Positions 1-7,200 of a stretch of DNA of 14,862 nt are shown here, in pieces. Every line of letters starts with the position of its first letter. Positions within the stretch are counted from its first letter, which is position 1. Under the pieces are notes generated by a model. The model did not search any database. It was not told the origin of the DNA and saw only the letters and a program-made list of their open reading frames with translations. Origin of the DNA: JANLUX01 sp031366005 (GTDB lineage Bacteria; Bacteroidota; Bacteroidia; AKYH767-A; OLB10); assembly GCA_031366005.1 (NCBI GenBank), contig JANLZB010000003.1:1-14862 (forward strand). Direction: 5' to 3'. The translations under genes were made by a program, and so were the position numbers.

Positions 1-60
1 CGTGCGCGGATCGATCGTCAGCGTGCGCGCGCGAGCCATCGTCGGCAGAGTCTGCATTAG
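1..60. other. GC-rich edge segment of unlike composition
   Basis: By direct count 40 of the first 60 bases are G or C and CpG is frequent, against an AT-rich remainder of the window. On the minus strand an ATG at 57-55 opens a frame running off the left edge (MQTLPTMARARTLTIDPRT). On the plus strand a frame also stays open from base 1 to a TAG at 58-60. Neither is long enough to identify. The change of composition is abrupt at about base 60, just before the inverted repeat at 63-83. It could be the edge of a transferred or mobile segment, or a chimeric contig end. The sequence alone cannot decide. Confidence 0.5.
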
Positions 61-62
61 AG

Positions 63-83
63 ATGCTGAAACAAGTTCAGCAT
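63..83. repeat. Short inverted repeat (8-bp arms, 5-nt loop)
   Basis: ATGCTGAA at 63-70 and TTCAGCAT at 76-83 are perfect inverted arms around the loop ACAAG. It lies 18 bp beyond the stop codon of the minus-strand aminopeptidase gene, so its RNA could form a weak 3' hairpin, but no T-run follows on that strand. From memory, similar ATGCTGAA-loop-TTCAGCAT sequences recur between genes in many bacterial genomes, so an interspersed REP-like repeat is the preferred reading (inference). Confidence 0.5.
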
Positions 84-101
84 GACACAAGTGATTGTAA
101 C

Positions 102-2462
102 TTAAGGAGCGTAAACTAATTTTTCAGTTTGCAATACTTTATCATTTAAAATCAAACTCACAAAATAAATTCCCGGCATTTGCGATCTGGCATTCCATTG
201 ATAAAACAATTGATCACCGGATAATTTTTTCTCTTCAATAACATTTCCGTTTGTGTCTGTAATTTTTAAACGTACTTTTTTGCCAGAAGATGACCGGATA
301 GAAATATTAAATGTATCGTTAGATGGATTGGGAGAAATATTTAAATAATGATTTCCTTCTCCAATATTTTCTGAAGTACTCGTTACATAATTATAAATAC
401 CGAAAACATATTCACCTTTTTTCAAAGTATCAATCACAATATTTCCAACCTTGTCAGTTGTAGATGTTCCGTGATTAATTGTAAATCCGTTAACGGGTTG
501 CCATTCATCGCGCACAGTAGCACGGTAAAAAAGAATCAGACTATCCTCTGAGTTTGTGATCAAAGTATTATCAAGATATCCATTCAGTGTCGTGCTGCCA
601 TTGTAATTAAATGTTGCTTTACTTAAAAAGTTTGCAGCAAAAACGCCATCAATTTTCCAGTAATGGTAATCACTGAGTTTAATGCCCGGATGTGGCATTT
701 TAAAATCATCGGGTTTAACCCAGTTGTGTTCAACACGAACGAGTGAAGAACCACCGCCTGTATTTTGTACGTTCAATAAAATATTAGTTTCGGGAAATTG
801 CGATATGCCTGTAGTTGTAATTGTTCTTTCATAATCAGTAATTGCATCAGATATTTTTTCATTACGATCAAGAGCAATGAAATCAAAAACTCCAACCACT
901 GAAATATGAAAAACATTGGTGGCTGAATCAATAACTACCGTAACAGTAGTATCCATCACCCCATTTGACAAAGTAACTTCCACCGGCATTTTATAAAGAT
1001 GATTGTTGTTGCCTTTTGTACGCTGACGTGTATGCACAAAATAATGATCCAAACCTCCCGGAAAATATTCAACTGAATCAATTGAGAAATGTGGAAATCC
1101 TTCTGTGAAAATCCAGTCATCAAAAAAATGATTCATGTTAATACCTGATGATGTTGTTAAGTCATCACGTAACTGATAACTGTTTGCATTTCCATAAGCA
1201 TGTTGATTCATATAATATTTACATCCCTGGAAAAAAAGTGAGTCGCCCATATAATTGCGAAGCGTATGTGCAACATCAGCACCTTTTTTATAAACAGTAG
1301 TTCCATAAGTGTAAGCAGAAGGAACATTCAGAAATGAAAGATAACCTCCATCATCAATATGCGCTGTTTGTAAAACAACGCGGTGATTGCTTCGTATCCA
1401 GTTTTTATATGCAACATCACCATACAATTTTTGTGTATTGAACGCTTCATTAAAACTTGCAAAGCCTTCGTTGAGCCACATGTCACCAGCGGTTTCACAG
1501 GTAACTTTATCTCCCCACCACATGTGCGAGAGTTCGTGTGCCCACAAAGTTTCAAAATTCAATGATCCATTAATAAATATTTTACCTATGTGAATGCTGG
1601 TAGCATGTTCCATAGCACCGGAGTTAAATGGAATTTCAACAAAGCCTACTTTATCGAATGGATAAGGACCGTAAGCGGTAATATAATTGGAAAGGATACT
1701 GTCAATATGCTGAAATGTTGCAAGAGTGCTAACCGTATCAGCAGGCAAGCAAGCCCATTGAACCGGAATTCCGTTGCTGATTTTTTGCAATAAATAAAAC
1801 GGTGCTACTGCAATGCTTGCAAGATATGTTGGTATTGGTTGATTCATTTGCCAGTGCCAGGTTATAGTGCCATTTGAATTGGCAATTAATCCGGCAAGCT
1901 CACCATTGCAAAAAGCCTGCAGATTAACAGGAGTGGTAATAAAGAAATCATAAAGTGAATGATCGGTAAATTCATCAATGCATGGAAACCAAATCTTACC
2001 AAGGTTATGCGGATCAGCAGCAAAACCTACACCCATATTAAATGCATAGTTTCCAGAAAAATAAAATCCGCCCCAACCGCTTGCATCCTGTTTGGGATGT
2101 CCGTGATAAGTTATGTTTAAAGAGATGGTATCATTTATATTTAATGTTGTTGGCAAAGTAATTCTTAACGTAGTGTCATCATAAGAATAAATTAAATTAT
2201 TACCTGCTTGGGTTACACCATCTATTTGCAATTGTAAAAGACTTAAAGGAACAGTAGTAACTCCGTTTTGTTTTGACTGGAGCAAAACTGTAGTTTGCGC
2301 CCTGATTGTTTGAGCAGAGTAATCAATGCTGTCAATTGAAATAGTGTATTTAACTACGTGAAGTGTGTCGCTTACTCCGGTTGCGTTGGAATTAAAAGAA
2401 AAAAATAAAAAAAGAATAATACTTGTACAGAATAAACGAAGTTGTTTGCGTGCAGATTTCAT
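102..2462 (-). CDS. Secreted M1-family zinc aminopeptidase with T9SS sorting domain
   Basis: A 786-aa exported metallopeptidase predicted to remove N-terminal residues from peptides at the cell surface or outside the cell. Residues 1-27 form a signal peptide (KSARKQLRLF, then a hydrophobic run ending near NSNA). Residues 35-225 match the M1 N-terminal beta domain. The catalytic domain has GAMEH at 282-286 (the family's GAMEN exopeptidase motif with H for the last N), the zinc site HELSH at 309-313 with the third ligand Glu332 exactly 18 residues on in WLNEGFA, and the likely catalytic Tyr391 in VYKKGA. From about 706 to 786 a T9SS type A sorting domain begins at ISPNPSNDTFN and contains the usual PGIYFVSL strand, so export through the outer membrane is inferred. 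The ATG lies 66 bp from marR on the same strand; the two may or may not be co-transcribed. The motifs are intact, so activity is likely. Substrate is unknown. Confidence 0.93.
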   Translation of the reverse strand: MKSARKQLRLFCTSIILFLFFSFNSNATGVSDTLHVVKYTISIDSIDYSAQTIRAQTTVLLQSKQNGVTTVPLSLLQLQIDGVTQAGNNLIYSYDDTTLRITLPTTLNINDTISLNITYHGHPKQDASGWGGFYFSGNYAFNMGVGFAADPHNLGKIWFPCIDEFTDHSLYDFFITTPVNLQAFCNGELAGLIANSNGTITWHWQMNQPIPTYLASIAVAPFYLLQKISNGIPVQWACLPADTVSTLATFQHIDSILSNYITAYGPYPFDKVGFVEIPFNSGAMEHATSIHIGKIFINGSLNFETLWAHELSHMWWGDKVTCETAGDMWLNEGFASFNEAFNTQKLYGDVAYKNWIRSNHRVVLQTAHIDDGGYLSFLNVPSAYTYGTTVYKKGADVAHTLRNYMGDSLFFQGCKYYMNQHAYGNANSYQLRDDLTTSSGINMNHFFDDWIFTEGFPHFSIDSVEYFPGGLDHYFVHTRQRTKGNNNHLYKMPVEVTLSNGVMDTTVTVVIDSATNVFHISVVGVFDFIALDRNEKISDAITDYERTITTTGISQFPETNILLNVQNTGGGSSLVRVEHNWVKPDDFKMPHPGIKLSDYHYWKIDGVFAANFLSKATFNYNGSTTLNGYLDNTLITNSEDSLILFYRATVRDEWQPVNGFTINHGTSTTDKVGNIVIDTLKKGEYVFGIYNYVTSTSENIGEGNHYLNISPNPSNDTFNISIRSSSGKKVRLKITDTNGNVIEEKKLSGDQLFYQWNARSQMPGIYFVSLILNDKVLQTEKLVYAP

Positions 2463-2528
2463 TGAATATATATTTAATCTGCTAAAGATACATACGTAAC
2501 TTCAAACTTAAATTTGTTACAATAAAAT

Positions 2529-2981
2529 CTATTCCCTCAACTTATCGAGCAAATGATTTAACTGTTTTGCTTCCGCAGTGCTCAGGTTTTTCATCACTCC
2601 ATCCATTGATTCTTCTTCTTTCTCCATCCGCTTTAAAAGGTCTAATCCTTTTTTAGAAATCTTTACATCCACAGCCCTGCGATCAGTTTCACATAAAACC
2701 CTTTCTACATAACCAGCCTGTTTCAATCGCTCTACAATGCGGGATACATCACTTACCTTATCGAGCATGCGTTCTTTAATCATAAGGATAGTACAAGGTT
2801 CCGGATGACGGCCCCGCAAAATCCTGAGTGCATTATACTGCTGACCGGTGATATCATACTTTTTAAAAACATTCATGTTATGATACTGAATCCAGTTAGC
2901 AGTTAAAAGAATGTTTAATGCAGCTTTGTGATGTACATTGCGAAACTTAGTGCTCTGAATTTCCTCTTCAATTGTTGCCAT
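2529..2981 (-). CDS. MarR-family winged-helix transcriptional regulator
   Basis: A 150-aa cytoplasmic DNA-binding protein of typical MarR length. Residues 1-45 form the N-terminal dimerisation helices. Residues 45-92 carry the helix-turn-helix (TGQQYNALRILRG, then IKERMLDKVSDVSRIVERLKQAGYV), and 93-112 the beta-hairpin wing with the family hallmark DRR at 100-102 (CETDRRAVDVKISKKG). Residues 113-150 form the C-terminal dimer helices. Such proteins are usually dimeric repressors relieved by a small ligand or oxidant; Cys63 and Cys97 are present but their role is unknown. It is downstream of yceI on the same strand, but a terminator at 3024-3053 separates them, so partial read-through or a separate weak promoter (TAGTTTTA, complement of 3004-3011) is likely. 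The triple box upstream of yceI is the best candidate target (inference). Confidence 0.93.
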   Translation of the reverse strand: MATIEEEIQSTKFRNVHHKAALNILLTANWIQYHNMNVFKKYDITGQQYNALRILRGRHPEPCTILMIKERMLDKVSDVSRIVERLKQAGYVERVLCETDRRAVDVKISKKGLDLLKRMEKEEESMDGVMKNLSTAEAKQLNHLLDKLRE

Positions 2982-3023
2982 TTAATTTCTATTGTTAAAA
3001 AAATAAAACTACTTAAAAAAGTA

Positions 3024-3053
3024 AAAGGGTTCAGGACAACTCCCAAACCCTTT
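3024..3053 (-). terminator. Rho-independent terminator after yceI
   Basis: Read on the minus strand, the arms AAAGGGTT (3053-3046) and AACCCTTT (3031-3024) form an 8-bp stem over a 14-nt loop. That loop can pair further through 3-bp arms, TCC/GGA. The stem is followed by TACTTTTTT. It begins 24 bp past the yceI stop and lies between yceI and marR, so it would end or attenuate yceI transcription before marR. Confidence 0.7.
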
Positions 3054-3077
3054 GTTTACGGATTGTGTCTCCGGAAA

Positions 3078-3659
3078 TTATTTTTGTTTAATCATTACTA
3101 TGTTCAGATTCATTGCCACTTCATCACTGGCAACCAATCCGCCTGCTTCTGTAGCAGCATTGTATTTTAAATTATAGTCAAAACGTTTAATTGTACCTTT
3201 TGCTTTAAAACCGGCTTTGGTATTTCCCCACGGATCATTAACTGTTCCGCCATAAGTAACATCAAATTTTACAGGCTTTGTTACATCACGAATTGTTAAA
3301 TTACCTTCCAACACATATTTTTTATCGGCTACTTTTTTCATTGAAGTGCTGGTGAAACTCATTTTAGGATATTTTTCAGCATTAAAAAAATCATCGCTCT
3401 TTAAGTGTTTATCCCGCATTTCGTTATCAGTATTGATGCTGTTAACATCTACAGTAAAATTAATTTTTGCGTCTGAAAAGTCAGGTTTCACAGATTCTGC
3501 TTTTCCGTCAAACATCTTAAATGTTCCATTAAGTTCTGACACCACCATATAGTCAACGTTAAATTCTATATTGGTGTGAGCAGCATCCACTTTCCAGGTT
3601 TGTGCATTAGCGTTCATGAAGCTTATTAAGCCCATGAGTAAAATAATTGTTTTTTTCAT
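3078..3659 (-). CDS. YceI-family periplasmic lipid-binding-like protein
   Basis: 193 aa. The start is placed at the ATG (complement of 3659-3657), not the earlier in-frame ATG at 3692, because translation from here begins directly with a signal peptide (MKKTIILLMGLISFMNANAQ) and because the promoter element TATATTTG lies at 3697-3690, upstream of this start. The mature protein shows the YceI pattern throughout: WKVDAAHTNIEFNVDYMVVS at 22-41, MRDKHLKSDDFFNAEKYPK at 81-99, EGNLTIRDVTKPV at 118-130, NDPWGNTKAGF at 141-151 and IKRFDYNLKYN at 157-167. YceI proteins are small beta-barrels that in characterised members bind polyisoprenoid lipids; the physiological role is usually stress-related and poorly known. 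Transcription would start inside or beside the triple repeat at 3697-3738 and end at 3024-3053. It is divergent from the GNAT gene. Confidence 0.93.
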   Translation of the reverse strand: MKKTIILLMGLISFMNANAQTWKVDAAHTNIEFNVDYMVVSELNGTFKMFDGKAESVKPDFSDAKINFTVDVNSINTDNEMRDKHLKSDDFFNAEKYPKMSFTSTSMKKVADKKYVLEGNLTIRDVTKPVKFDVTYGGTVNDPWGNTKAGFKAKGTIKRFDYNLKYNAATEAGGLVASDEVAMNLNIVMIKQK

Positions 3660-3689
3660 CTTGATATTTTTTTTATTTGTTTGACAATG

Positions 3690-3697
3690 CAAATATA
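3690..3697 (-). promoter_or_regulatory. Predicted -7 element of the yceI promoter
   Basis: The minus strand reads TATATTTG, an exact match to the Bacteroidota -7 consensus TAnnTTTG, 30 bp upstream of the yceI ATG. No clear TTG -33 element is present at the usual spacing; that space is instead occupied by the repeated boxes at 3697-3738, which would suit a regulated promoter (inference). Confidence 0.55.
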
Positions 3698-3738
3698 TGT
3701 TAAAACATTTGATGTTATAACATTAAATGTATAAACAT
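3697..3738. promoter_or_regulatory. Triple palindrome-like operator upstream of yceI
   Basis: Three 12-bp boxes lie at an exact 15-bp period: ATGTTAAAACAT (3697-3708), ATGTTATAACAT (3712-3723, a perfect palindrome) and ATGTATAAACAT (3727-3738). Each has the form ATGT-N4-ACAT with 3-bp spacers. The whole 42 bp is also one long dyad centred on the middle box, broken at three base pairs only (3711/3724, 3704/3731, 3702/3733). The first box touches the yceI -7 element and the third is 58 bp from the divergent GNAT start. The arrangement looks like a cooperative binding site for a dimeric regulator. The neighbouring MarR protein is the natural candidate, but this is inference; no copy of the box is seen in front of marR itself. 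Confidence 0.6.
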
Positions 3739-3784
3739 TTATAATTAATTCAATATCAGCGGTAAAAATTTAAATGCCGATTTA

Positions 3785-3792
3785 TATTTTTG
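3785..3792 (+). promoter_or_regulatory. Predicted -7 element of the GNAT gene
   Basis: TATTTTTG matches TAnnTTTG and ends 4 bp before the ATG at 3797. If used, transcription would begin at or next to the start codon, giving a leaderless mRNA. No TTG -33 box is evident. Confidence 0.45.
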
Positions 3793-3796
3793 CCTC

Positions 3797-4324
3797 ATGA
3801 GTGATGATTTAGGCTTTTTGTACCGGTTGGCAAATGCGAATGATTTCATTGCGGTTTCAACCCTTGCTGCAGAAACTTTTCGAGAGTCGTGGACGGAAGA
3901 GGGAAACGAAACAGATATAGATCAGTATGTGAATGATAATTTTATTGTTGGCAAAATCATTGAAGAGCTTGCTGATGCGAACATTACCTACGTGATCGCG
4001 TTACATAATGATGAACCCATTGCTTATCTAAAGCTGGAGCGAAACCTGATGCCTGATAATTATCATCTCGAAAAACCTGTTTCGGTTTCAAGAGTGTATG
4101 TGAGAAAATTATACCAGGGAAAGCAAATTGGTTCAGTATTATTAGATCAGGCAATAGCTATTGCAAAAAAAGAAAAATATAAAACGATGTGGCTGGGTGT
4201 ATGGAATCAAAACTACAATGCATTGCGTTTATATGAACGGTTTTGTTTTGAGAAATTCGGTGTTCACCGTTTTGTAATGGGTACTGCAGGTTCAGATGAT
4301 TACCTTATGATGAAAAAAATATAG
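3797..4324 (+). CDS. GNAT-family N-acetyltransferase
   Basis: A 175-aa soluble enzyme predicted to transfer an acetyl group from acetyl-CoA to an amine; the substrate cannot be told from sequence. Residues 7-60 hold the N-terminal strand and helices (LYRLANANDFIAVSTLAAETF), 63-83 the beta hairpin (NITYVIALHNDEPIAYLKLE). Residues 97-125 are motif A, SVSRVYVRKLYQGKQIGSVL, where the acetyl-CoA pyrophosphate loop reads QGKQIG, with Gln in place of the usual Gly at its fourth position. Residues 130-157 carry motif B (MWLGVWNQNYNALRLYERFCF), including the conserved N-x-N-A-L-R-L-Y pattern. Length is normal for the family. It is divergent from yceI across 137 bp that hold the triple box, so the two could share regulation. 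A promoter element sits immediately in front of the ATG. It most resembles the spermidine/RimI-like subgroup, but this is not firm. Confidence 0.9.
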   Translation: MSDDLGFLYRLANANDFIAVSTLAAETFRESWTEEGNETDIDQYVNDNFIVGKIIEELADANITYVIALHNDEPIAYLKLERNLMPDNYHLEKPVSVSRVYVRKLYQGKQIGSVLLDQAIAIAKKEKYKTMWLGVWNQNYNALRLYERFCFEKFGVHRFVMGTAGSDDYLMMKKI

Positions 4325-4389
4325 ATTGACTTATTGCGATTTTTACAATTGAGAAACATTTAATTCCTATTACTAAGTAATTTCATGCC

Positions 4390-5553
4390 GTGCAAACTCC
4401 GACTCTTGATAACTGGACAAGTATATTCCTGGTAGCTTCCATACAGGGATTATTCTTATCGGTGCTGTTACTTCTTCATAAAAAAGGCAATCGTACAGCC
4501 AACAGATTGCTGGGCATTTATATTTTTCTTTTTTCATTGATGATTGCTTATTTCGTAGCTTACTGGTCCGGGTATTCACGTGTCAATGTTCATGTAAATG
4601 AAATTACAGATTCATTTATGTTTCTTTATGGACCATTGTTATACGCTTACCTTTTTGTATTAGAAAAACGAAAACTACCTGCTAAATTTTATCTGCACTT
4701 TATTCCTTTTGCATTACAGCTTTTGCTTTTTATTCCTTTTTTTATCCAGGATGCTCCAACCAAACGCATTTTGCTTCATTCAGCTTACAGCGGTGAAGGA
4801 GTATTAAATGTTATCATGAAATCGTTAATCACTTTATGGATGGTGAGTATGGTTGCTTATGCTGTTGCAATGATTGACCTGTTGAAAAAAGATACTCAAT
4901 TACTGAACAGGTTTGCCATCATTGAGGAGAAAATGCGTAACACCTGGATACGGTTGGTGGTGATTTTCTTTTCCGCTTATGTAGTATCAGAAATAAGTTA
5001 TTTCATTCTTGCATTTGGAGGATGGATGAAATGGCAATATGATTATGGAATTTCATTTGCACAAACAGCTTTTATTTATTTAGTTGGTTACCTCGGTTTC
5101 AGGCAACCGGAACTTTTTCACACCTATCTTGAAAGTGCAAAAAGAAAAGAACCGCGTTACGAGCGCTCTTCCTTAAAAGAAGAAGTAGCAAAAAACCATC
5201 TTGAACAGTTGCTCCAAATTATGCAGAATGAAAAACCTTATCTGGATAGCGAACTCAAAATTCAACAGCTTGCTGAAAAAGCGGGCATCTCATCGCATCA
5301 TTTATCACAGGTTATTAATGAGCAACTAAAACAGAATTATGCTGATTTTATAAACAGCTATAGAATCGCGGAAGCCAGGCGATTGCTTTCTTTACCTGAA
5401 TATGACAGCACAAAAATTTTGCATGTAGCCTTTGATGTAGGATATGCCAATAAGGCAACTTTTAATGCCGCTTTTAAAAAGTTTACCGGCATGTCACCCA
5501 CTGAATTTAAAAAAACAGTATCGGGTATCGAGTATCAGTCATCAGGAAATTAA
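4390..5553 (+). CDS. AraC-type regulator with seven-helix membrane sensor domain
   Basis: 387 aa from a GTG start. An ATG at 4385 is in another frame, and the next in-frame ATG would remove the first membrane helix. Seven hydrophobic segments lie at about 11-30, 37-60, 74-91, 99-119, 138-163, 184-207 and 221-237, a 7TM-type sensor domain. A basic linker (KRKEPRYERSSLKEEVAKNH, 251-270) leads to an AraC/XylS DNA-binding domain at about 275-376. Its first helix-turn-helix is at 290-311 (IQQLAEKAGISSHHLSQVIN) and the second at 340-363, followed by the family signature FKKFTGMSPTEFKK at 362-375. It is therefore a membrane-bound one-component regulator that presumably reads a signal in or outside the membrane and acts on DNA from the inner membrane. 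Its targets are unknown; the beta-helix gene 127 bp downstream on the same strand is the nearest candidate (inference). Confidence 0.9.
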   Translation: MQTPTLDNWTSIFLVASIQGLFLSVLLLLHKKGNRTANRLLGIYIFLFSLMIAYFVAYWSGYSRVNVHVNEITDSFMFLYGPLLYAYLFVLEKRKLPAKFYLHFIPFALQLLLFIPFFIQDAPTKRILLHSAYSGEGVLNVIMKSLITLWMVSMVAYAVAMIDLLKKDTQLLNRFAIIEEKMRNTWIRLVVIFFSAYVVSEISYFILAFGGWMKWQYDYGISFAQTAFIYLVGYLGFRQPELFHTYLESAKRKEPRYERSSLKEEVAKNHLEQLLQIMQNEKPYLDSELKIQQLAEKAGISSHHLSQVINEQLKQNYADFINSYRIAEARRLLSLPEYDSTKILHVAFDVGYANKATFNAAFKKFTGMSPTEFKKTVSGIEYQSSGN

Positions 5554-5680
5554 GGAGGACATTGTTATTTATCTTTCAATCCGGTAATAATTTTTAATAA
5601 ATCAGGTCTTATCTTATCGGATAGAACCATTTTAAATTAAATGCAGTGCAATATTGCATTCAAATAAAAAAACAACTGTT

Positions 5681-7096
5681 ATGAAAAAACAATTACTCAT
5701 TACTGCAGCGCTGCTCATTTCATTTTTTTGCCATGCAACTATTATTAATGTTCCGGTAGATTATTCTACAATACAAGCTGCCATTTTTGCTTCGGTAGAT
5801 GGCGATACTGTTTTAGTGGAACCAGGAATTTATTATGAGAACATCAACTTCCGTGGACACAAGATTGTGGTGACAAGCCGATATTATATGAGTAAGGATA
5901 CTGCGTTTATCAGGTCAACTATTATTAATGGAAGCCAGGCAATCAATCCCGATACAGCGAGCTGTGTAATTTTTAATTCAGGAGAAGACTCCACTACAGT
6001 TTTGCAGGGATTTACAATTACAGGTGGATTGGGAACTGTGTGGCTGGATATTCACGGAGCCGGTGTTTATAGGGAAGGAGGAGGGGTTTTAATAGAACTA
6101 AGTTCTCCCACTATTCTGAATAATCTGATCATTTATAATAACACACTTCCTGGTGGAGTGGGTATAACAAGTGCCGGTGGTGGCGGTATTCGCATTGGTG
6201 ATGGACAACCTGCAATCCGCAACAATGTGATTGCTTTTAACACAGGGAGATATGGGGCAGGAGTGGTGCTGAATTATACGGGAGTTTACCTGGAAAATAA
6301 TCTTATTTGTTATAACACCGGTGGGCAAAATTATGGCGGAGCAGGCATATGGACAGGTGGTACTATATTGAATCATAACAAGTATCTTATCAATAATACA
6401 ATTGCAAATAACCATACTACAAGTCAGGGCGGAGGAATTATTGTGGATGGAACAGTTGTGATTGCAAAGAATAATATCTTCTGGGGAAATACTGCAGCGG
6501 CAATGGTTTTTTCACAGATAACTGTTAAGAATGGAGGTGCAATGGTGGCTACTTACAATGATGTGCAGGTTTCTTTTGCAGGAGCCGGAAATATAAATGC
6601 AAACCCTTTGTTTACGGATTCGCTCTCATTTAATTTACCAGCTAATTCACCCGCTGTTGACAAAGGTGATTCTTCTTTAATTTATAATGATACCGAAGAT
6701 CCGATGAATGTTGGTAATGCACTGTATCCTTCTATGAATACTTTAACAAATGACATGGGTGTTTACGGTGGGCCGCATGCTGCAATTCTTCCATTGCTCT
6801 ATTTTATACCAACAGGTTTAGATGAACAACGTGCTTTGGATATATATACATCTACTTTCCCAAATCCTGCTGCGGAAAAATTTACATGCAATTATATGCT
6901 AACTAAAAATACCACTATTGCAATATCACTAACTGATATAACAGGAAAAATTTTGTTTGAAGAAAATATAGAAAATCAGTCTGCAGGTTTTTATTCAAAA
7001 ACTTTTGATGTAAGTAAATTACAGAATGGAATTTATTTATTAAAATTAAAATCTGATTCAGCACTGGTTTGCAGGAAGGTGGTTGTTAGCAAATAA
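5681..7096 (+). CDS. Secreted right-handed beta-helix protein with T9SS sorting domain
   Basis: 471 aa. The ATG at 5681 is chosen over an in-frame TTG at 5654 because it gives a clean signal peptide, MKKQLLITAALLISFFCHA. The mature protein opens with INVPVDYSTIQAAIFASVDG and DTVLVEPGIYYENINF, the usual entry of pectate-lyase-like parallel beta-helix proteins. Successive rungs follow, rich in Asn and Gly (PTILNNLIIYNN, PAIRNNVIAFNT, VYLENNLICYNT, YLINNTIANNHT, VIAKNNIFWGNT). An ANPLFTDS...PANSPAVDKGDSS segment closes the helix, as in Bacteroidota choice-of-anchor Q proteins. Residues 388-471 are a T9SS type A sorting domain (TFPNPAAEKFT, then KLQNGIYLLKLKSD). No lyase or hydrolase active site can be assigned, so it may bind or cleave polysaccharide or be structural. 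It converges on the next gene across a hairpin repeat. Confidence 0.92.
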   Translation: MKKQLLITAALLISFFCHATIINVPVDYSTIQAAIFASVDGDTVLVEPGIYYENINFRGHKIVVTSRYYMSKDTAFIRSTIINGSQAINPDTASCVIFNSGEDSTTVLQGFTITGGLGTVWLDIHGAGVYREGGGVLIELSSPTILNNLIIYNNTLPGGVGITSAGGGGIRIGDGQPAIRNNVIAFNTGRYGAGVVLNYTGVYLENNLICYNTGGQNYGGAGIWTGGTILNHNKYLINNTIANNHTTSQGGGIIVDGTVVIAKNNIFWGNTAAAMVFSQITVKNGGAMVATYNDVQVSFAGAGNINANPLFTDSLSFNLPANSPAVDKGDSSLIYNDTEDPMNVGNALYPSMNTLTNDMGVYGGPHAAILPLLYFIPTGLDEQRALDIYTSTFPNPAAEKFTCNYMLTKNTTIAISLTDITGKILFEENIENQSAGFYSKTFDVSKLQNGIYLLKLKSDSALVCRKVVVSK

Positions 7097-7116
7097 TATT
7101 ACAAACTATACATTTT

Positions 7117-7190
7117 ACCACAAAGGCACTAAGTCAATAAGTTTCACAATGTTTTTTTTGTGTTACTTCCTGACTTAGTGCTTTAGTGGT
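7117..7190. repeat. Long imperfect hairpin between convergent genes
   Basis: A 20-bp left arm (7117-7136) and right arm (7171-7190) are inverted copies with two mismatches, built on CACTAAGTCA / TGACTTAGTG. The inner bases pair further in part (AAGT/ACTT and CACA/TGTG), so most of the 74 bp can fold into one hairpin, with a run of eight T at its tip. It lies between two genes that converge (stops at 7096 and 7201) and could stop transcription from both sides. From memory, repeats of the type ACCACAAAGGCAC...GTGCTTTAGTGGT are scattered through many Bacteroidota genomes, so it is probably an interspersed element reused as a terminator (inference). Confidence 0.7.
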
Positions 7191-7200
7191 CAATCTTAAT

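Noticed and set aside
3660..3692. Earlier ATG for yceI at 3692 (and likewise 7848 for the 7201-7800 gene)
   Set aside because: The extra residues precede a complete signal peptide and the promoter -7 elements fall inside the extensions, so the shorter starts were used.
4325..4389. Possible terminator or small gene between the GNAT and AraC genes
   Set aside because: No stable hairpin or convincing reading frame was found in these 65 bases.
5647..5658. Perfect 12-bp palindrome TGCAATATTGCA ahead of the beta-helix gene
   Set aside because: Several perfect 12-bp palindromes are expected by chance in 15 kb, and there is no second copy or extension that would mark an operator.
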